A stretch of DNA of 64,000 nucleotides from Robertkochia solimangrovi. GTDB taxonomy: Bacteria; Bacteroidota; Bacteroidia; Flavobacteriales; Flavobacteriaceae. The notes below the pieces were generated by a model, which saw only the letters and a program-made list of their open reading frames with translations, made no database searches and was not told the origin of the DNA. The position numbers were made by a program, and so were the translations under genes. Shown here piece after piece: positions 44,752 to 54,353 of this stretch (positions within the stretch are counted from its first letter, which is position 1; each line of letters begins with the position of its first letter). The stretch covers positions 62,001 through 126,000 of the forward strand of contig NZ_QKWN01000012.1 of the NCBI RefSeq assembly GCF_007279655.1. The letters run 5' to 3'.

Positions 44752-47676
44752 ATGAAAATTAAGCTTTGTATTGTTTTTCTTTGCCTGGGACTCAGCTTCA
44801 CCTGGGGACAGAATTCAGGCGTTATTAAAGGAACGGTCAGGGATAGTGAAACAGGTGTTCCTATTCCGGGGGCTAGTGTTCAGGAAGTAGGCACCACTAA
44901 TGGAACAGCAACTGATTTTGATGGAAATTTCAGTTTAAACGTCTCTGCAGACGGTGTGATCAGGGTCTCTTATCTGGGATATGAATCTCAGGAGATCTCA
45001 GTAGGTGGCAGATCCGATATCTCCGTTGATCTGGTGGTATCTGCATCGGAACTTTCAGAAGTTATCGTGACCGGATATACCCGGCAAGCCCGGGGTGAAG
45101 TTACAGCTTCCGTACAGACTGTTAGCAGTGAAAAATTGCAGGATGTCACTTCTCCTGATGTTTCTACCATGCTTCAGGGGAAAGCGTCCGGGGTTCAGGT
45201 AGTTCAGGGTTCGGGACAACCCGGAGCTAATCCGAGTATCACTATTCGGGGTATCACCTCTATGAATGGAAGTGTGAGTCCTTTATGGGTAGTTGACGGA
45301 GTTATTGTTCACGGAACTCCTAATCTGGCTCCTAATGAGATCGAAAGTATTTCTGTTTTAAAGGATGCTTCTGCGACTGCGCTCTACGGATCCCGAGGTG
45401 CCAATGGGGTTGTGGTCGTATCAACCAAAAGCGGAGTATCAGGGAAAACAACGGTCAGTGTATCATCCAGGATCGGGGTTTCTAAATTCAATAGTGGAAA
45501 TTTCGATGTTATGAATTCCGCTCAGCTTTATAATTATTATGAGAACTTTGGCAATCCGTCAAGTATTCCGGATTACTTTACTCCGGATCTCCTGAACAGA
45601 GATTTTAACTGGTTGGATAATGGTACACAGGATGGTGTGGTTCAGGACGTGAATCTCAGTATGACCGGAGGAACCGAAAAGTCAAAGACCTATGTCTCTA
45701 TAGGCTATTTTAAAGAAAAAGGAACCTTGAAAGGGTATAATTATGACCGTGCAAGTTTCCGTCTGAACCATGAATACAAAGTGTTTGATAATCTTACGCT
45801 CAAACCTAAAGTTGCCTTCAATTACGAAAAGACCGATGATCGTCAGCATTCCCTCTATGCATTATACACCTATATGCCCTGGGATTCTCCGTATGATGAA
45901 AATGGTGATCTGATCAATCCTCAGGATTATCAGGGAACCTGGTACGGACGCGATAACAGTAATTATCTGTACGACCTGCAGTGGAACTATGGTAAAAATC
46001 GCGAATTCAACCTCTTCACCAATTTTGACATTGAATACGAGATCGTACCGAATTTGAAATTCATCTCCACGAATAGTATCACCATGTATTATTCAGATTA
46101 TATGTCCTATACTGACCCGGCTTCGAATTCCGGATTGGCCAATAATGGACAATTATATAAATCGAATGCCAAACGAATCACGAACTTTACCAACCAGATG
46201 CTTCAGTATAAGAATCAATTTGGTGATCATAGCGTTAGTGCATTGGTGGCATATGAGTATAACGATTATAAATATCAATCGTCCAGTGCCACCGGATACG
46301 GTATCGTAACCGGAACCACCATCCTCGACAATGCGGCTACACCGGGTGCCGTTGGAGGATCTGCAAATGATTATGCATTACAATCGGTTTTATTCAACTC
46401 TGATTATTCTTATGCGAACCGGTATATGGCTCAGTTCTCTATCAGAAGAGACGGGGCCTCTAATTTCGGAGAGAATAACCAATATGGTACCTTCTATTCC
46501 GGAAGTTTAGGTTGGAACATCCATAATGAGAATTTTTTCAATGTAGATGCCGTTGATCAGTTGAAATTACGGGCCAGTTATGGTGCGGTAGGAAACAGGC
46601 CTGGGTCTCTTTATCCACAGTATGATCTTTATAGCCTGGGTAATACATACGATGGGTTTCCGGCGCCAACGCCTTCCCAACTCGGGAATGATGATCTTGC
46701 CTGGGAGAAGTCCTATCAAACCAACATTGGTATCGATACCCGTTTTATCGATCGTCTTAACTTTTCTGCAGAATACTATTATAAAGATACCTCAGACCTG
46801 CTTTATTTTGTTACCCTGCCATCGACCAGTGGATATACCGGATACTGGGAGAATGTGGGAGGTGTCACCAATAAAGGTTTTGAAGCATCTCTTGATTTCG
46901 ACATCTTTAAAGGCGATGCGTCAGAATTCTACTGGAATATCGGGGGTAATATCGGAACCAATAAGAATGAAGTTACCGATGTTTACGAAGGGGAGGATAT
47001 CGATCGAGGAACCAAGCTTACCCGTGTGGGCGAGGACTTCAATTCCTGGTTCATGCGTAAATGGCTTGGAGTGGATGCTGATACCGGTTCTCCTCTCTGG
47101 GAGGTTGTTGATGCTGAAACCGGTGAGCGTACTTCTACCACCGATTATAATGCAGCAACAAAACAGATCGTAGGGTCAGCTTCACCTGATTTCTATGGTG
47201 GATTCTCTACACTGATGTCTTATAAAGGATTCAGTCTGAGTGCAAATTTTGCCTTTGTGAGTGGAAATAGGATCTATAATTCCTCCAGAGAACTGTACGA
47301 TGCCGATGGCGCGTATCCGACTTATAACCAGCAGGTTCTGGCGGATGGTTGGAGCCGTTGGGAACAACCGGGAGATATTGCAACGCATCCTCAGTTGCTG
47401 TATGGTGGAAATAATCTTTCGAATAAAACCTCCAGCAGATATCTGGAAGACGGAAGTTATATCAGACTTAGAAATGTCCGTTTCGGCTATACCTTCGGTT
47501 CAGGCCTGATCTCGCACACCGGTATCAAAAGCCTTGAGCTCTATGTGACCGGAGATAACCTTTGGACGATCACTGACTATACCGGGATGGATCCGGAAGT
47601 AGGAGCCGATGGATATAGCAGTACTTTATACCCGGTTCCAAAACGAATCGCATTCGGACTTAATCTTTCATTTTAA
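44752..47676 (+). CDS. susC: SusC/RagA-type TonB-linked outer-membrane transporter
   Basis: A 974-residue transporter. After a signal peptide (ending FTWGQ) comes a carboxypeptidase-regulatory-like domain (GVIKGTVRDSETGVPIPGAS), then the plug with VVVTGY-like VIVTGYTRQARGEV and the SusC hallmark ISVLKDASATALYGSRGANG, and a 22-strand barrel to the end (RIAFGLNLSF). SusC imports oligosaccharides gathered by SusD, powered by TonB. No STN domain is present, so an anti-sigma partner is not expected. It forms an operon with SusD (18 bases) and the DUF3472 gene. Confidence 0.97.
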   Translation: MKIKLCIVFLCLGLSFTWGQNSGVIKGTVRDSETGVPIPGASVQEVGTTNGTATDFDGNFSLNVSADGVIRVSYLGYESQEISVGGRSDISVDLVVSASELSEVIVTGYTRQARGEVTASVQTVSSEKLQDVTSPDVSTMLQGKASGVQVVQGSGQPGANPSITIRGITSMNGSVSPLWVVDGVIVHGTPNLAPNEIESISVLKDASATALYGSRGANGVVVVSTKSGVSGKTTVSVSSRIGVSKFNSGNFDVMNSAQLYNYYENFGNPSSIPDYFTPDLLNRDFNWLDNGTQDGVVQDVNLSMTGGTEKSKTYVSIGYFKEKGTLKGYNYDRASFRLNHEYKVFDNLTLKPKVAFNYEKTDDRQHSLYALYTYMPWDSPYDENGDLINPQDYQGTWYGRDNSNYLYDLQWNYGKNREFNLFTNFDIEYEIVPNLKFISTNSITMYYSDYMSYTDPASNSGLANNGQLYKSNAKRITNFTNQMLQYKNQFGDHSVSALVAYEYNDYKYQSSSATGYGIVTGTTILDNAATPGAVGGSANDYALQSVLFNSDYSYANRYMAQFSIRRDGASNFGENNQYGTFYSGSLGWNIHNENFFNVDAVDQLKLRASYGAVGNRPGSLYPQYDLYSLGNTYDGFPAPTPSQLGNDDLAWEKSYQTNIGIDTRFIDRLNFSAEYYYKDTSDLLYFVTLPSTSGYTGYWENVGGVTNKGFEASLDFDIFKGDASEFYWNIGGNIGTNKNEVTDVYEGEDIDRGTKLTRVGEDFNSWFMRKWLGVDADTGSPLWEVVDAETGERTSTTDYNAATKQIVGSASPDFYGGFSTLMSYKGFSLSANFAFVSGNRIYNSSRELYDADGAYPTYNQQVLADGWSRWEQPGDIATHPQLLYGGNNLSNKTSSRYLEDGSYIRLRNVRFGYTFGSGLISHTGIKSLELYVTGDNLWTITDYTGMDPEVGADGYSSTLYPVPKRIAFGLNLSF

Positions 47677-47694
47677 TCAGAAAACAATATAATT

Positions 47695-49338
47695 ATGAAG
47701 AATATCATAACGAGCCTATTGGCAGCCCTGGTGCTTGTCTCTTGCGACATCGACAGATTTCCCTATGATTCCATCGCTTCAGAAGAACTTTTTGGGGGTG
47801 AAGGAGGATTGGAGTCGGCTACTCTCGGTAACTATTCTATGCTGAAAGGGGATGCAGACGGTAATGGATTTGCACCTCAGATGCACCGTTTCGGTGAATA
47901 TGCCGGAGATAACGTGGCACTCAGTGGAACGACAACTGACCCTTTGTTTTATATTTATAACTACCATAATATCACTACCAGCGGAAAGGCGAATAATCTA
48001 TGGACCGCTGGATATCAGACGATCGTTGGCTGTAATAAGATCATTGGTCTTGCAGAAGAAGGTGTTACCTCCGAAATGGATCAATTGATCGGGGAGAACT
48101 ATTATTTGCGCGGACTTGTGTATTTTCAGATGGTGAATGTATTCGGCAGACCCTATTCCCAGGGAAGGGAGAATCTCGGGATTCCGTTGAAGTTAACAGA
48201 TGATGTAAGTGATACTCCAGACAGAAATACAGTTGGCGAAGTCTATGATCAGGTATTGGCCGACCTTACCAGGGCCGAAAGCCTGATGACGGTGGATAAG
48301 GCTAATAATTATGCGACGAAAGAAGCGGCACAAGCCTTATTATCCAGAGTTTATCTGTATATGGAGGAGAATGAAAAGGCGGTGGAATATGCCGACAAGG
48401 TGATCAATTCCGGAAAGTATAGTCTGGTTAGTCATGATAACCTTTCTAAATACTTTCAATTGAATCCGAATGATAACCCTGAAACGATCTTTTGTTTTAA
48501 AAGACTGGAAGATTCCGATTATAACCATGGTTGGTATACCGTAGGTTCGTTGTATGCCAATATCAATGGTGCCGGGTGGGGTGAGATGTATGCATCCAGT
48601 GATTACCTGGACCTGTTGCGTATGAATCCTGCTGATCAGCGTTTCGGATTTATCGAACCGCAATATTTGTTCGATGCCAATGGAGATAAGATTCCTGCAG
48701 TTTTCTGGGTTGATGGTGATTATAAGTACCAATTCAGACCGATCACAGAAAACGGAAGTAGTATAACCTTTGATCAGGATGGTACTACCTATGATGTATT
48801 GTCTGAGCAGGAGGGTGACCTTACTAAATATTACTTTGAGACCGGAGGAGAGAAACAGTATGTAGTTAAAGATTACGACATGGTAAAGCGTAACGGGTAT
48901 CCAAAATTCTATATTCTTAAATGTTCACTACAGGAGGAGGTCTCTCATTTATGGTCTCCACTGGTTTCAAGACTGGCTGAAATGTATCTGAACAAAGCTG
49001 AAGCCTATGCTAAATCAGGTAATGAAGCTGCAGCGATCGAAAATGTGAACATCATTCGTGAGCGAGCTGGAATCGAGACGTATGAATCAGGTAATTTACC
49101 TGCCGGGATGACAGCTCTTGATGCAGCACTTCAGGAAAGAAGAATGGAACTTGCCTATGAAGGTCACCGCAAATTTGATGTATTCCGAAACAACAGGGCC
49201 CTAAACAGAAGATATCCGGGTACACATCTGAATGGAAATAATCCTTATTATGAGGTGACCCCTACAGATAACCGGGTAATTGTGTATATTCCAGAAGCAC
49301 AAATCACGGCGCAGCCTTCGCTGATCCAAAACCCTTGA
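47695..49338 (+). CDS. susD: SusD/RagB-type glycan-binding lipoprotein
   Basis: A 547-residue lipoprotein with signal ALVLVSC, followed by the SusD-like N-terminal block (NNLWTAGYQTIVGCNKIIG, then LIGENYYLRGLVYFQMVNVF) of TPR-type helices and the RagB/SusD C-terminal part with LVSRLAEMYLNKAEAYAKSG and ERRMELAYEGHRKFDVFRNN. It caps SusC at the outer membrane and binds the sugar. The ligand is inferred from the neighbouring GH2 and GH109 enzymes. Confidence 0.96.
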   Translation: MKNIITSLLAALVLVSCDIDRFPYDSIASEELFGGEGGLESATLGNYSMLKGDADGNGFAPQMHRFGEYAGDNVALSGTTTDPLFYIYNYHNITTSGKANNLWTAGYQTIVGCNKIIGLAEEGVTSEMDQLIGENYYLRGLVYFQMVNVFGRPYSQGRENLGIPLKLTDDVSDTPDRNTVGEVYDQVLADLTRAESLMTVDKANNYATKEAAQALLSRVYLYMEENEKAVEYADKVINSGKYSLVSHDNLSKYFQLNPNDNPETIFCFKRLEDSDYNHGWYTVGSLYANINGAGWGEMYASSDYLDLLRMNPADQRFGFIEPQYLFDANGDKIPAVFWVDGDYKYQFRPITENGSSITFDQDGTTYDVLSEQEGDLTKYYFETGGEKQYVVKDYDMVKRNGYPKFYILKCSLQEEVSHLWSPLVSRLAEMYLNKAEAYAKSGNEAAAIENVNIIRERAGIETYESGNLPAGMTALDAALQERRMELAYEGHRKFDVFRNNRALNRRYPGTHLNGNNPYYEVTPTDNRVIVYIPEAQITAQPSLIQNP

Positions 49339-49348
49339 TGATAGGAAT

Positions 49349-50701
49349 ATGAATTTGAGTAAAGTAGTTAGCGGTTTACCGGCAGCTCTGTTATACCTCG
49401 CCTTAGCTTGTGCGGGGTGTAACAGCTCCGGTAGCCATCAAAGTGAAGAATTAGCCACGGTTTCCTGGCAGAATGCCCAGCGTATTCCTGCAGGAGGAAA
49501 TAGTTGGGTCCTGAACAATGCGTCTGCCAATGAAGTACTGATCTCTGAAACAGGGATCCATAACTGGGCTGCTGCGGAAGATGTCATTCGGGTATATTTC
49601 GCTACCGAACAAGCCGGGCAACTCGACCTGGCATTACATATGAAAGTGTCTTCCGGAGTTTCAGTAATAAAGGTAGGTATAGGTGAAGATATTCGGGAGA
49701 TCGAAGTATCCAATGATTCCTACCAGGATGTTCCGGTAGGTAGTTTTGGTATAGAAAATGCCGGGTATCATTATGTGGAAGTACAAGGGGTATCAAAAAC
49801 TGCCGAATATTTCGGAGACATTACCGAAATTGCTATCACCGGTAAAGCTTCGGAAGGAAAAGTAACCTATATCAGGGAAAAGGAAAATTTCTATTTTGGA
49901 AGACGAGGCCCTTCTGTTCATCTGAGGTTTCCACTTCCGGAAAATAAAGATATCCGCTATTTCTATTCTGAGATCACTGTGCCTGAAGGTGAAGATGTGA
50001 TCGGATCCTATTTCATGGCCAACGGTTTTGGACAGGGGTATTTCGGTATTCAGGTAAACAGTGAAGAAGAGCGAAGAGTACTTTTTTCAGTCTGGAGTCC
50101 TTATACTACTGATAATCCGGATGAAATCCCGGATGATTATAAAATCGGGCTACTGGCAAAAGGGGAGGATGTGCATACCGGTGAGTTCGGAAATGAAGGA
50201 TCCGGAGGTCAAAGCTATCTGAAATATAACTGGAAGGCAGGAACCACCTGTAAATTCTTACTTAAAGGTGAGCCTTCAGGCAATGAAAGTACTGATTTCA
50301 CCGCCTGGTTTTATGCTCCCGGAGAGCAGAAGTGGAAGTTGATCGCTTCTTTCAGAAGACCCCATACCGATACTTATCTAACCGGTTTCTATTCATTCCT
50401 TGAAAATTTTGATACGAAGACAGGCGATCAGATGCGTATGGCAAAATATGGGAATCAGTGGGTGGTAGATAAGGAGGGGAACTGGTATGAACTTACAAAT
50501 ACTATTTTTTCCATCGATGCAACAGGAGATGCGGGCAGACGTACAGATCATGCCGGAGGACTTGATGCTTCCGGAGATTTCTATCTTAAAAATTGCGGTT
50601 TTTTTAGTGATAATGTTGCAGAGGGAGCAAGCTTTGAACGTCCGGAGACAGGAGCAAAGCCCGTTTTAGATTTTTCTGCCCTGGAAGCTAAGATACCTTG
50701 A
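49349..50701 (+). CDS. DUF5077-DUF3472 lipoprotein, third gene of the SusCD operon
   Basis: A 450-residue lipoprotein with a signal ending ALACAGC. The N-terminal third (about 40-165) resembles DUF5077, a carbohydrate-binding-module-like beta-sandwich (WVLNNASANEVLISETGI); the rest matches DUF3472, including FYFGRRGPSVHLRFPLP, then QGYFGIQVNS and a Trp-rich central strand set. No catalytic pair can be identified. Position 10 bases after SusD suggests a surface glycan-binding protein or an enzyme of unknown type. A terminator hairpin follows. Confidence 0.82.
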   Translation: MNLSKVVSGLPAALLYLALACAGCNSSGSHQSEELATVSWQNAQRIPAGGNSWVLNNASANEVLISETGIHNWAAAEDVIRVYFATEQAGQLDLALHMKVSSGVSVIKVGIGEDIREIEVSNDSYQDVPVGSFGIENAGYHYVEVQGVSKTAEYFGDITEIAITGKASEGKVTYIREKENFYFGRRGPSVHLRFPLPENKDIRYFYSEITVPEGEDVIGSYFMANGFGQGYFGIQVNSEEERRVLFSVWSPYTTDNPDEIPDDYKIGLLAKGEDVHTGEFGNEGSGGQSYLKYNWKAGTTCKFLLKGEPSGNESTDFTAWFYAPGEQKWKLIASFRRPHTDTYLTGFYSFLENFDTKTGDQMRMAKYGNQWVVDKEGNWYELTNTIFSIDATGDAGRRTDHAGGLDASGDFYLKNCGFFSDNVAEGASFERPETGAKPVLDFSALEAKIP

Positions 50702-50775
50702 ATTGAAGAATCCCGGGTCTTTTGAATAACCGATGATTTGAATGATCTGCATTATAAATAAAAAGAGTTTTAACG

Positions 50776-50817
50776 GAAAGGACAGTTCTTTAAGATTGTC
50801 CTTTCTTTATTTTTGTT
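50776..50817 (+). terminator. Terminator after the SusCD-DUF3472 operon
   Basis: GAAAGGACA at 50776-50784 pairs with TGTCCTTTC at 50797-50805, followed by a T-rich tail. The tail also contains a promoter box for the next gene. Confidence 0.8.
50808..50815 (+). promoter_or_regulatory. -7 promoter box for the GH2 gene
   Basis: TATTTTTG fits TAnnTTTG and is placed 38 bases before the GH2 ATG, inside the T tail of the preceding terminator. No TTG box at the ideal distance was seen. Confidence 0.45.
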
Positions 50818-50852
50818 TACCGGCCCTCCGGTAATTACCTAACGAAAACTGA

Positions 50853-53800
50853 ATGAAAAAAATTTACCTGTTACTATTCATCCTATTGAGTATTGCCAAT
50901 GTTCAAGCACAGCAAAATCCTGAAGAGGATGTTTATCACTATATCGAGAACCCTGATGTTCTCTCTGAAAATAAGTTAGATCCGCATTCCGGATTCTTTT
51001 CCTATGAAAATTCAGCACTCGCTGAAACCGGTATCCCGGCAAACTCAACAAATTATATATCACTGGACGGAATATGGAAATTCAACTGGGTACGTAAACC
51101 CGACGAAAGACCTGAAGACTTTTATCGTGAAGATTATGATATAGCCTCCTGGAAAGATATTCAGGTTCCTTCCAATTGGGAGATCGAAGGATTTGGGATT
51201 CCTATCTATGTCAACCACCAATATGAATTTGCCGATTATAAAGCCCCCGTTTCTAAGGAGATTGATTTTACAGACCGGATCTATCCCAGTGATCCGGGTA
51301 AAGTACCTCATGACTATAATCCTGTTGGTTCCTTTAAAAGAGAATTTACCGTTTCTGAAGACTGGACTGGAAACAAAAGCATAATTCTTCATATCGGTGC
51401 CATGAAATCCGGAGGGTTTGTATGGATTAATGGAACCTATGTGGGATATTCTCAGGGAAGTAAATTGCCCGCTGAGTTTGATGTGACCGATTATGTGCAT
51501 TCCGGCGAAAACAGTATAGCTATACAGATCTTTCGATGGACTGACGGATCATATTTGGAATGTCAGGACTTCTGGAGGATCAGTGGTATCGAAAGAAGTG
51601 TTTACCTGTATGCTCAGCCCGTGAATCACATTACCGATATTAAAACAGATGCCTCACTTGACGAAGGCTATAATAACGGCGTTCTTAAGGTTGATCTTAC
51701 CCTTGGTAATCGCAGTGGTAAAGATCACAGATCGAAGCTCAAATATACGCTGCTTAGAAATGGTAAAGTCATTTTGCAGGAAGAACGGGATTATAAGCTG
51801 ACGGCTGGTACTTCGACGGAGGTCAGCTTTGACGGAGTTGTCCCGGCTGTTGAGAAGTGGACGGCGGAGACTCCGGAACTCTATACGCTCTTAATTACGC
51901 ATCAGGACAAAAAGGGTAGGGTATTGGAAGTGATTCCTCAGCATCTGGGATTCAGAAAAGTGGAAATACGCGATGGCCTTCTAAAAATAAACGGGCAGGT
52001 TGTTACCCTCAGAGGTGTGAATACACAGGAACACGATCCGGAAACCGGACATGTGATTGACCGGGAAATGATCATGACTGATATAATACTCTGGAAGGAG
52101 AATCATATCAATGCTGTTCGATTGAGTCATTATCCGCGTGGCGATGAATTCTATGAATTATGCGACCGGTACGGGATCTATGTGGTGGATGAAGCAAATA
52201 TTGAATCCCATGGAATGTATTACGGAGAGCACAGTCTTGCCGTGAAGCCGGAATGGGAAAAGGCGCATTTGGAACGCATGAAACAGATGGTGATACGGCA
52301 TTACAATCATCCATCCGTGATCATCTGGTCTATGGGAAATGAAGCCGGAAACGGTGTGAACTTTTACAAAGGGTATGATCTTATCAAATCCTTGGATTCC
52401 ACCGGCAGGCCGGTACAATATGAACGCTCTTACAAAAAGGAAGACGGGAACCTGTTTGATATGGACCGTAATACCGATATCATCGTTCCTCAGTATCCTT
52501 CCCCCGGAACATTTGAATTAATCGGACAAAATAAGTCAGACCGGCCTTTTATTCCGAGTGAATATGCTCATGCGATGGGGAATAGTATGGGGAACTTTCA
52601 GGAATACTGGGATGAAATCGATAAGTATGATAATCTTCAGGGTGGGTTCATCTGGGATTGGGTCGATCAGTCGGTTTGGAAAAAGGACCTTTTTGGAAAT
52701 CGCTTCTATGCTTATGGTGGTGATTACGGGAAAAATATGCCTACCGATAATACATTTTTGAATAATGGGATAGTTGACCCGGATCGCTCTCCTCAACCGG
52801 AGCTGTTCGAAGTAAGGAAGGTACATGAACCGGTAAACTTTAAAGACAAGGGTATTAACCGGCAGAAGGAAATGAGAATTTTGATCGAGAATCTTTATGA
52901 TTTTACAGATCTCAACACCCTTCAATTTTCTGCAGTGATCAAAGCAGACGGAATGTTACTCCGGGAAATTACTTTGGACCCTGGTAGTATAATTCCGCAT
53001 ACTGGCCGGTTAGTTCGGATTCCTTTCGGAGATATTGTCTTGGATCCGCTTACAGAGTATTTTATCGAAATCAAAGGCATATTGAAATCAGAGCAGGATC
53101 TTTTACCCGCCGGTTACGTGATCGCCAGAGAACAATTCAAATTGGAGCCTGCAGCCAGGGAAATAGCAAAATTGGAAATAAAGGACTATGGTTCCGTAAA
53201 CCTGAAAAAGGGTAAAGGAAGGATCGAAATATCCGGTAATTCCTTTTTCATAAGTTTTGATCGATCCTCAGGTAAGATCCTTGATTATAAAATTGACGAT
53301 AAGGAGATGTTTTTGCCGGAGAATGGTCCGGTACCTAACTATTGGAGAGCTCCTACCGATAACGACCTTGGTAACAGAATGCAGGAAAAGAATCTTGTGT
53401 GGAAAGAAGCTTCCCTGAATTACCGATCAAAGATCACCGCAATTGAAGAAAATAAGGATGGATCGGTGTCGATTAAGGTACAATTCGAATTGCCCGGTGT
53501 TGAAACTACCCAGCTAACTGCCTATACGGTTTTCGGAAACGGAATGATACAAGTGAGTAATCATTTGAATGCTTCAGAAATGGCCGCTGATATACCCCGT
53601 TTTGGAATGCGAATGAAATTACCAAAAGAATACAGCCATGTGAAATATTATGGAAGAGGTCCATGGGAGAACTATGCCGATCGGAGAACCTCCACTTTTG
53701 TGGATGTCTTTGAAACTTCTGTAAGCGATATGTATTTCCCTTATATCCGTCCTCAGGAGAATGGTTACAGAACCGATATAAGATGGGCCTTGTTCCAAAA

Positions 53801-54188
53801 TACTATTGGAGAGGGAATCATGGTAGTCGCATCGGCTGACAATCCGGACAATCTGGGTTTTAGTGCACTTTTTATGGCACAGGAGGATTTTGATGTGACT
53901 GCCGGACTCAATTATCAAAAGGGGGCGGTAGGGACGAATTTCAGCAAACACACCACCGATATTACAGAACAGGAATTTATTGAATTGAAACTGGATATGC
54001 AGCAAAGAGGTGTTGCCGGAATCGACAGCTGGGGAGCACGACCTCTTCAAAAGTATACCATCGATCCGGCTAAGGATCATGCTTATACTTTTTATATAAT
54101 TCCAGTGGATGCTCAATCAAAACAATCGTTGCTGACCCAGTTTAAGGCTGCCTATTATGCAGCCGGAAATACCAAAGGTGGAGAGTAA
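50853..54188 (+). CDS. Secreted GH2 beta-galactosidase (LacZ type)
   Basis: An 1111-residue enzyme with a signal peptide ending VQAQ. Domain order follows LacZ: sugar-binding jelly roll (about 60-235), immunoglobulin-like domain (240-345), TIM barrel (350-650) with the acid/base Glu497 in WSMGNEAGNG and the nucleophile Glu570 in PSEYAHAMGNS, a further beta domain, and the small-chain domain (about 800-1090) with NYWRAPTDNDLGN. It removes beta-linked galactose, probably in the periplasm. It has its own promoter box, and a 165-base gap separates it from the GH109 gene. Confidence 0.95.
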   Translation: MKKIYLLLFILLSIANVQAQQNPEEDVYHYIENPDVLSENKLDPHSGFFSYENSALAETGIPANSTNYISLDGIWKFNWVRKPDERPEDFYREDYDIASWKDIQVPSNWEIEGFGIPIYVNHQYEFADYKAPVSKEIDFTDRIYPSDPGKVPHDYNPVGSFKREFTVSEDWTGNKSIILHIGAMKSGGFVWINGTYVGYSQGSKLPAEFDVTDYVHSGENSIAIQIFRWTDGSYLECQDFWRISGIERSVYLYAQPVNHITDIKTDASLDEGYNNGVLKVDLTLGNRSGKDHRSKLKYTLLRNGKVILQEERDYKLTAGTSTEVSFDGVVPAVEKWTAETPELYTLLITHQDKKGRVLEVIPQHLGFRKVEIRDGLLKINGQVVTLRGVNTQEHDPETGHVIDREMIMTDIILWKENHINAVRLSHYPRGDEFYELCDRYGIYVVDEANIESHGMYYGEHSLAVKPEWEKAHLERMKQMVIRHYNHPSVIIWSMGNEAGNGVNFYKGYDLIKSLDSTGRPVQYERSYKKEDGNLFDMDRNTDIIVPQYPSPGTFELIGQNKSDRPFIPSEYAHAMGNSMGNFQEYWDEIDKYDNLQGGFIWDWVDQSVWKKDLFGNRFYAYGGDYGKNMPTDNTFLNNGIVDPDRSPQPELFEVRKVHEPVNFKDKGINRQKEMRILIENLYDFTDLNTLQFSAVIKADGMLLREITLDPGSIIPHTGRLVRIPFGDIVLDPLTEYFIEIKGILKSEQDLLPAGYVIAREQFKLEPAAREIAKLEIKDYGSVNLKKGKGRIEISGNSFFISFDRSSGKILDYKIDDKEMFLPENGPVPNYWRAPTDNDLGNRMQEKNLVWKEASLNYRSKITAIEENKDGSVSIKVQFELPGVETTQLTAYTVFGNGMIQVSNHLNASEMAADIPRFGMRMKLPKEYSHVKYYGRGPWENYADRRTSTFVDVFETSVSDMYFPYIRPQENGYRTDIRWALFQNTIGEGIMVVASADNPDNLGFSALFMAQEDFDVTAGLNYQKGAVGTNFSKHTTDITEQEFIELKLDMQQRGVAGIDSWGARPLQKYTIDPAKDHAYTFYIIPVDAQSKQSLLTQFKAAYYAAGNTKGGE

Positions 54189-54264
54189 TGAGTCTGAAAA
54201 AGAGAACACAAGCCATAAGGAACACTAATGAAAGCTAAAATGCTATTTAAACCCCTAAATAATT

Positions 54265-54293
54265 TTGTTTTTTAAATAAAAAAATTATTTTTG
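54265..54293 (+). promoter_or_regulatory. Promoter of the GH109 gene
   Basis: TTG at 54265-54267, an 18-base spacer and TATTTTTG at 54286-54293 give an exact consensus promoter for this phylum. A second -7-like TAATTTTG lies at 54260-54267. Confidence 0.75.
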
Positions 54294-54304
54294 GAATATA
54301 AAAC

Positions 54305-54321
54305 GAAATAAAAAAACTTTC
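54305..54321 (+). promoter_or_regulatory. Candidate DeoR operator at the GH109 gene
   Basis: GAAATAAAAAAACTTTC starts 19 bases after the start of the -7 box, exactly as its 14/17-identical counterpart does at susC. It would overlap the start of transcription. Confidence 0.5.
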
Positions 54322-54353
54322 TTTTACTATTTAAATTATAAAATCGGATAAAA

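Noticed and set aside
50776-50805. GAAAG...CTTTC pair upstream of the GH2 gene as a third DeoR operator
   Set aside because: The spacing is far larger and the pair forms a perfect terminator stem with a T tail; the simpler reading is a terminator.
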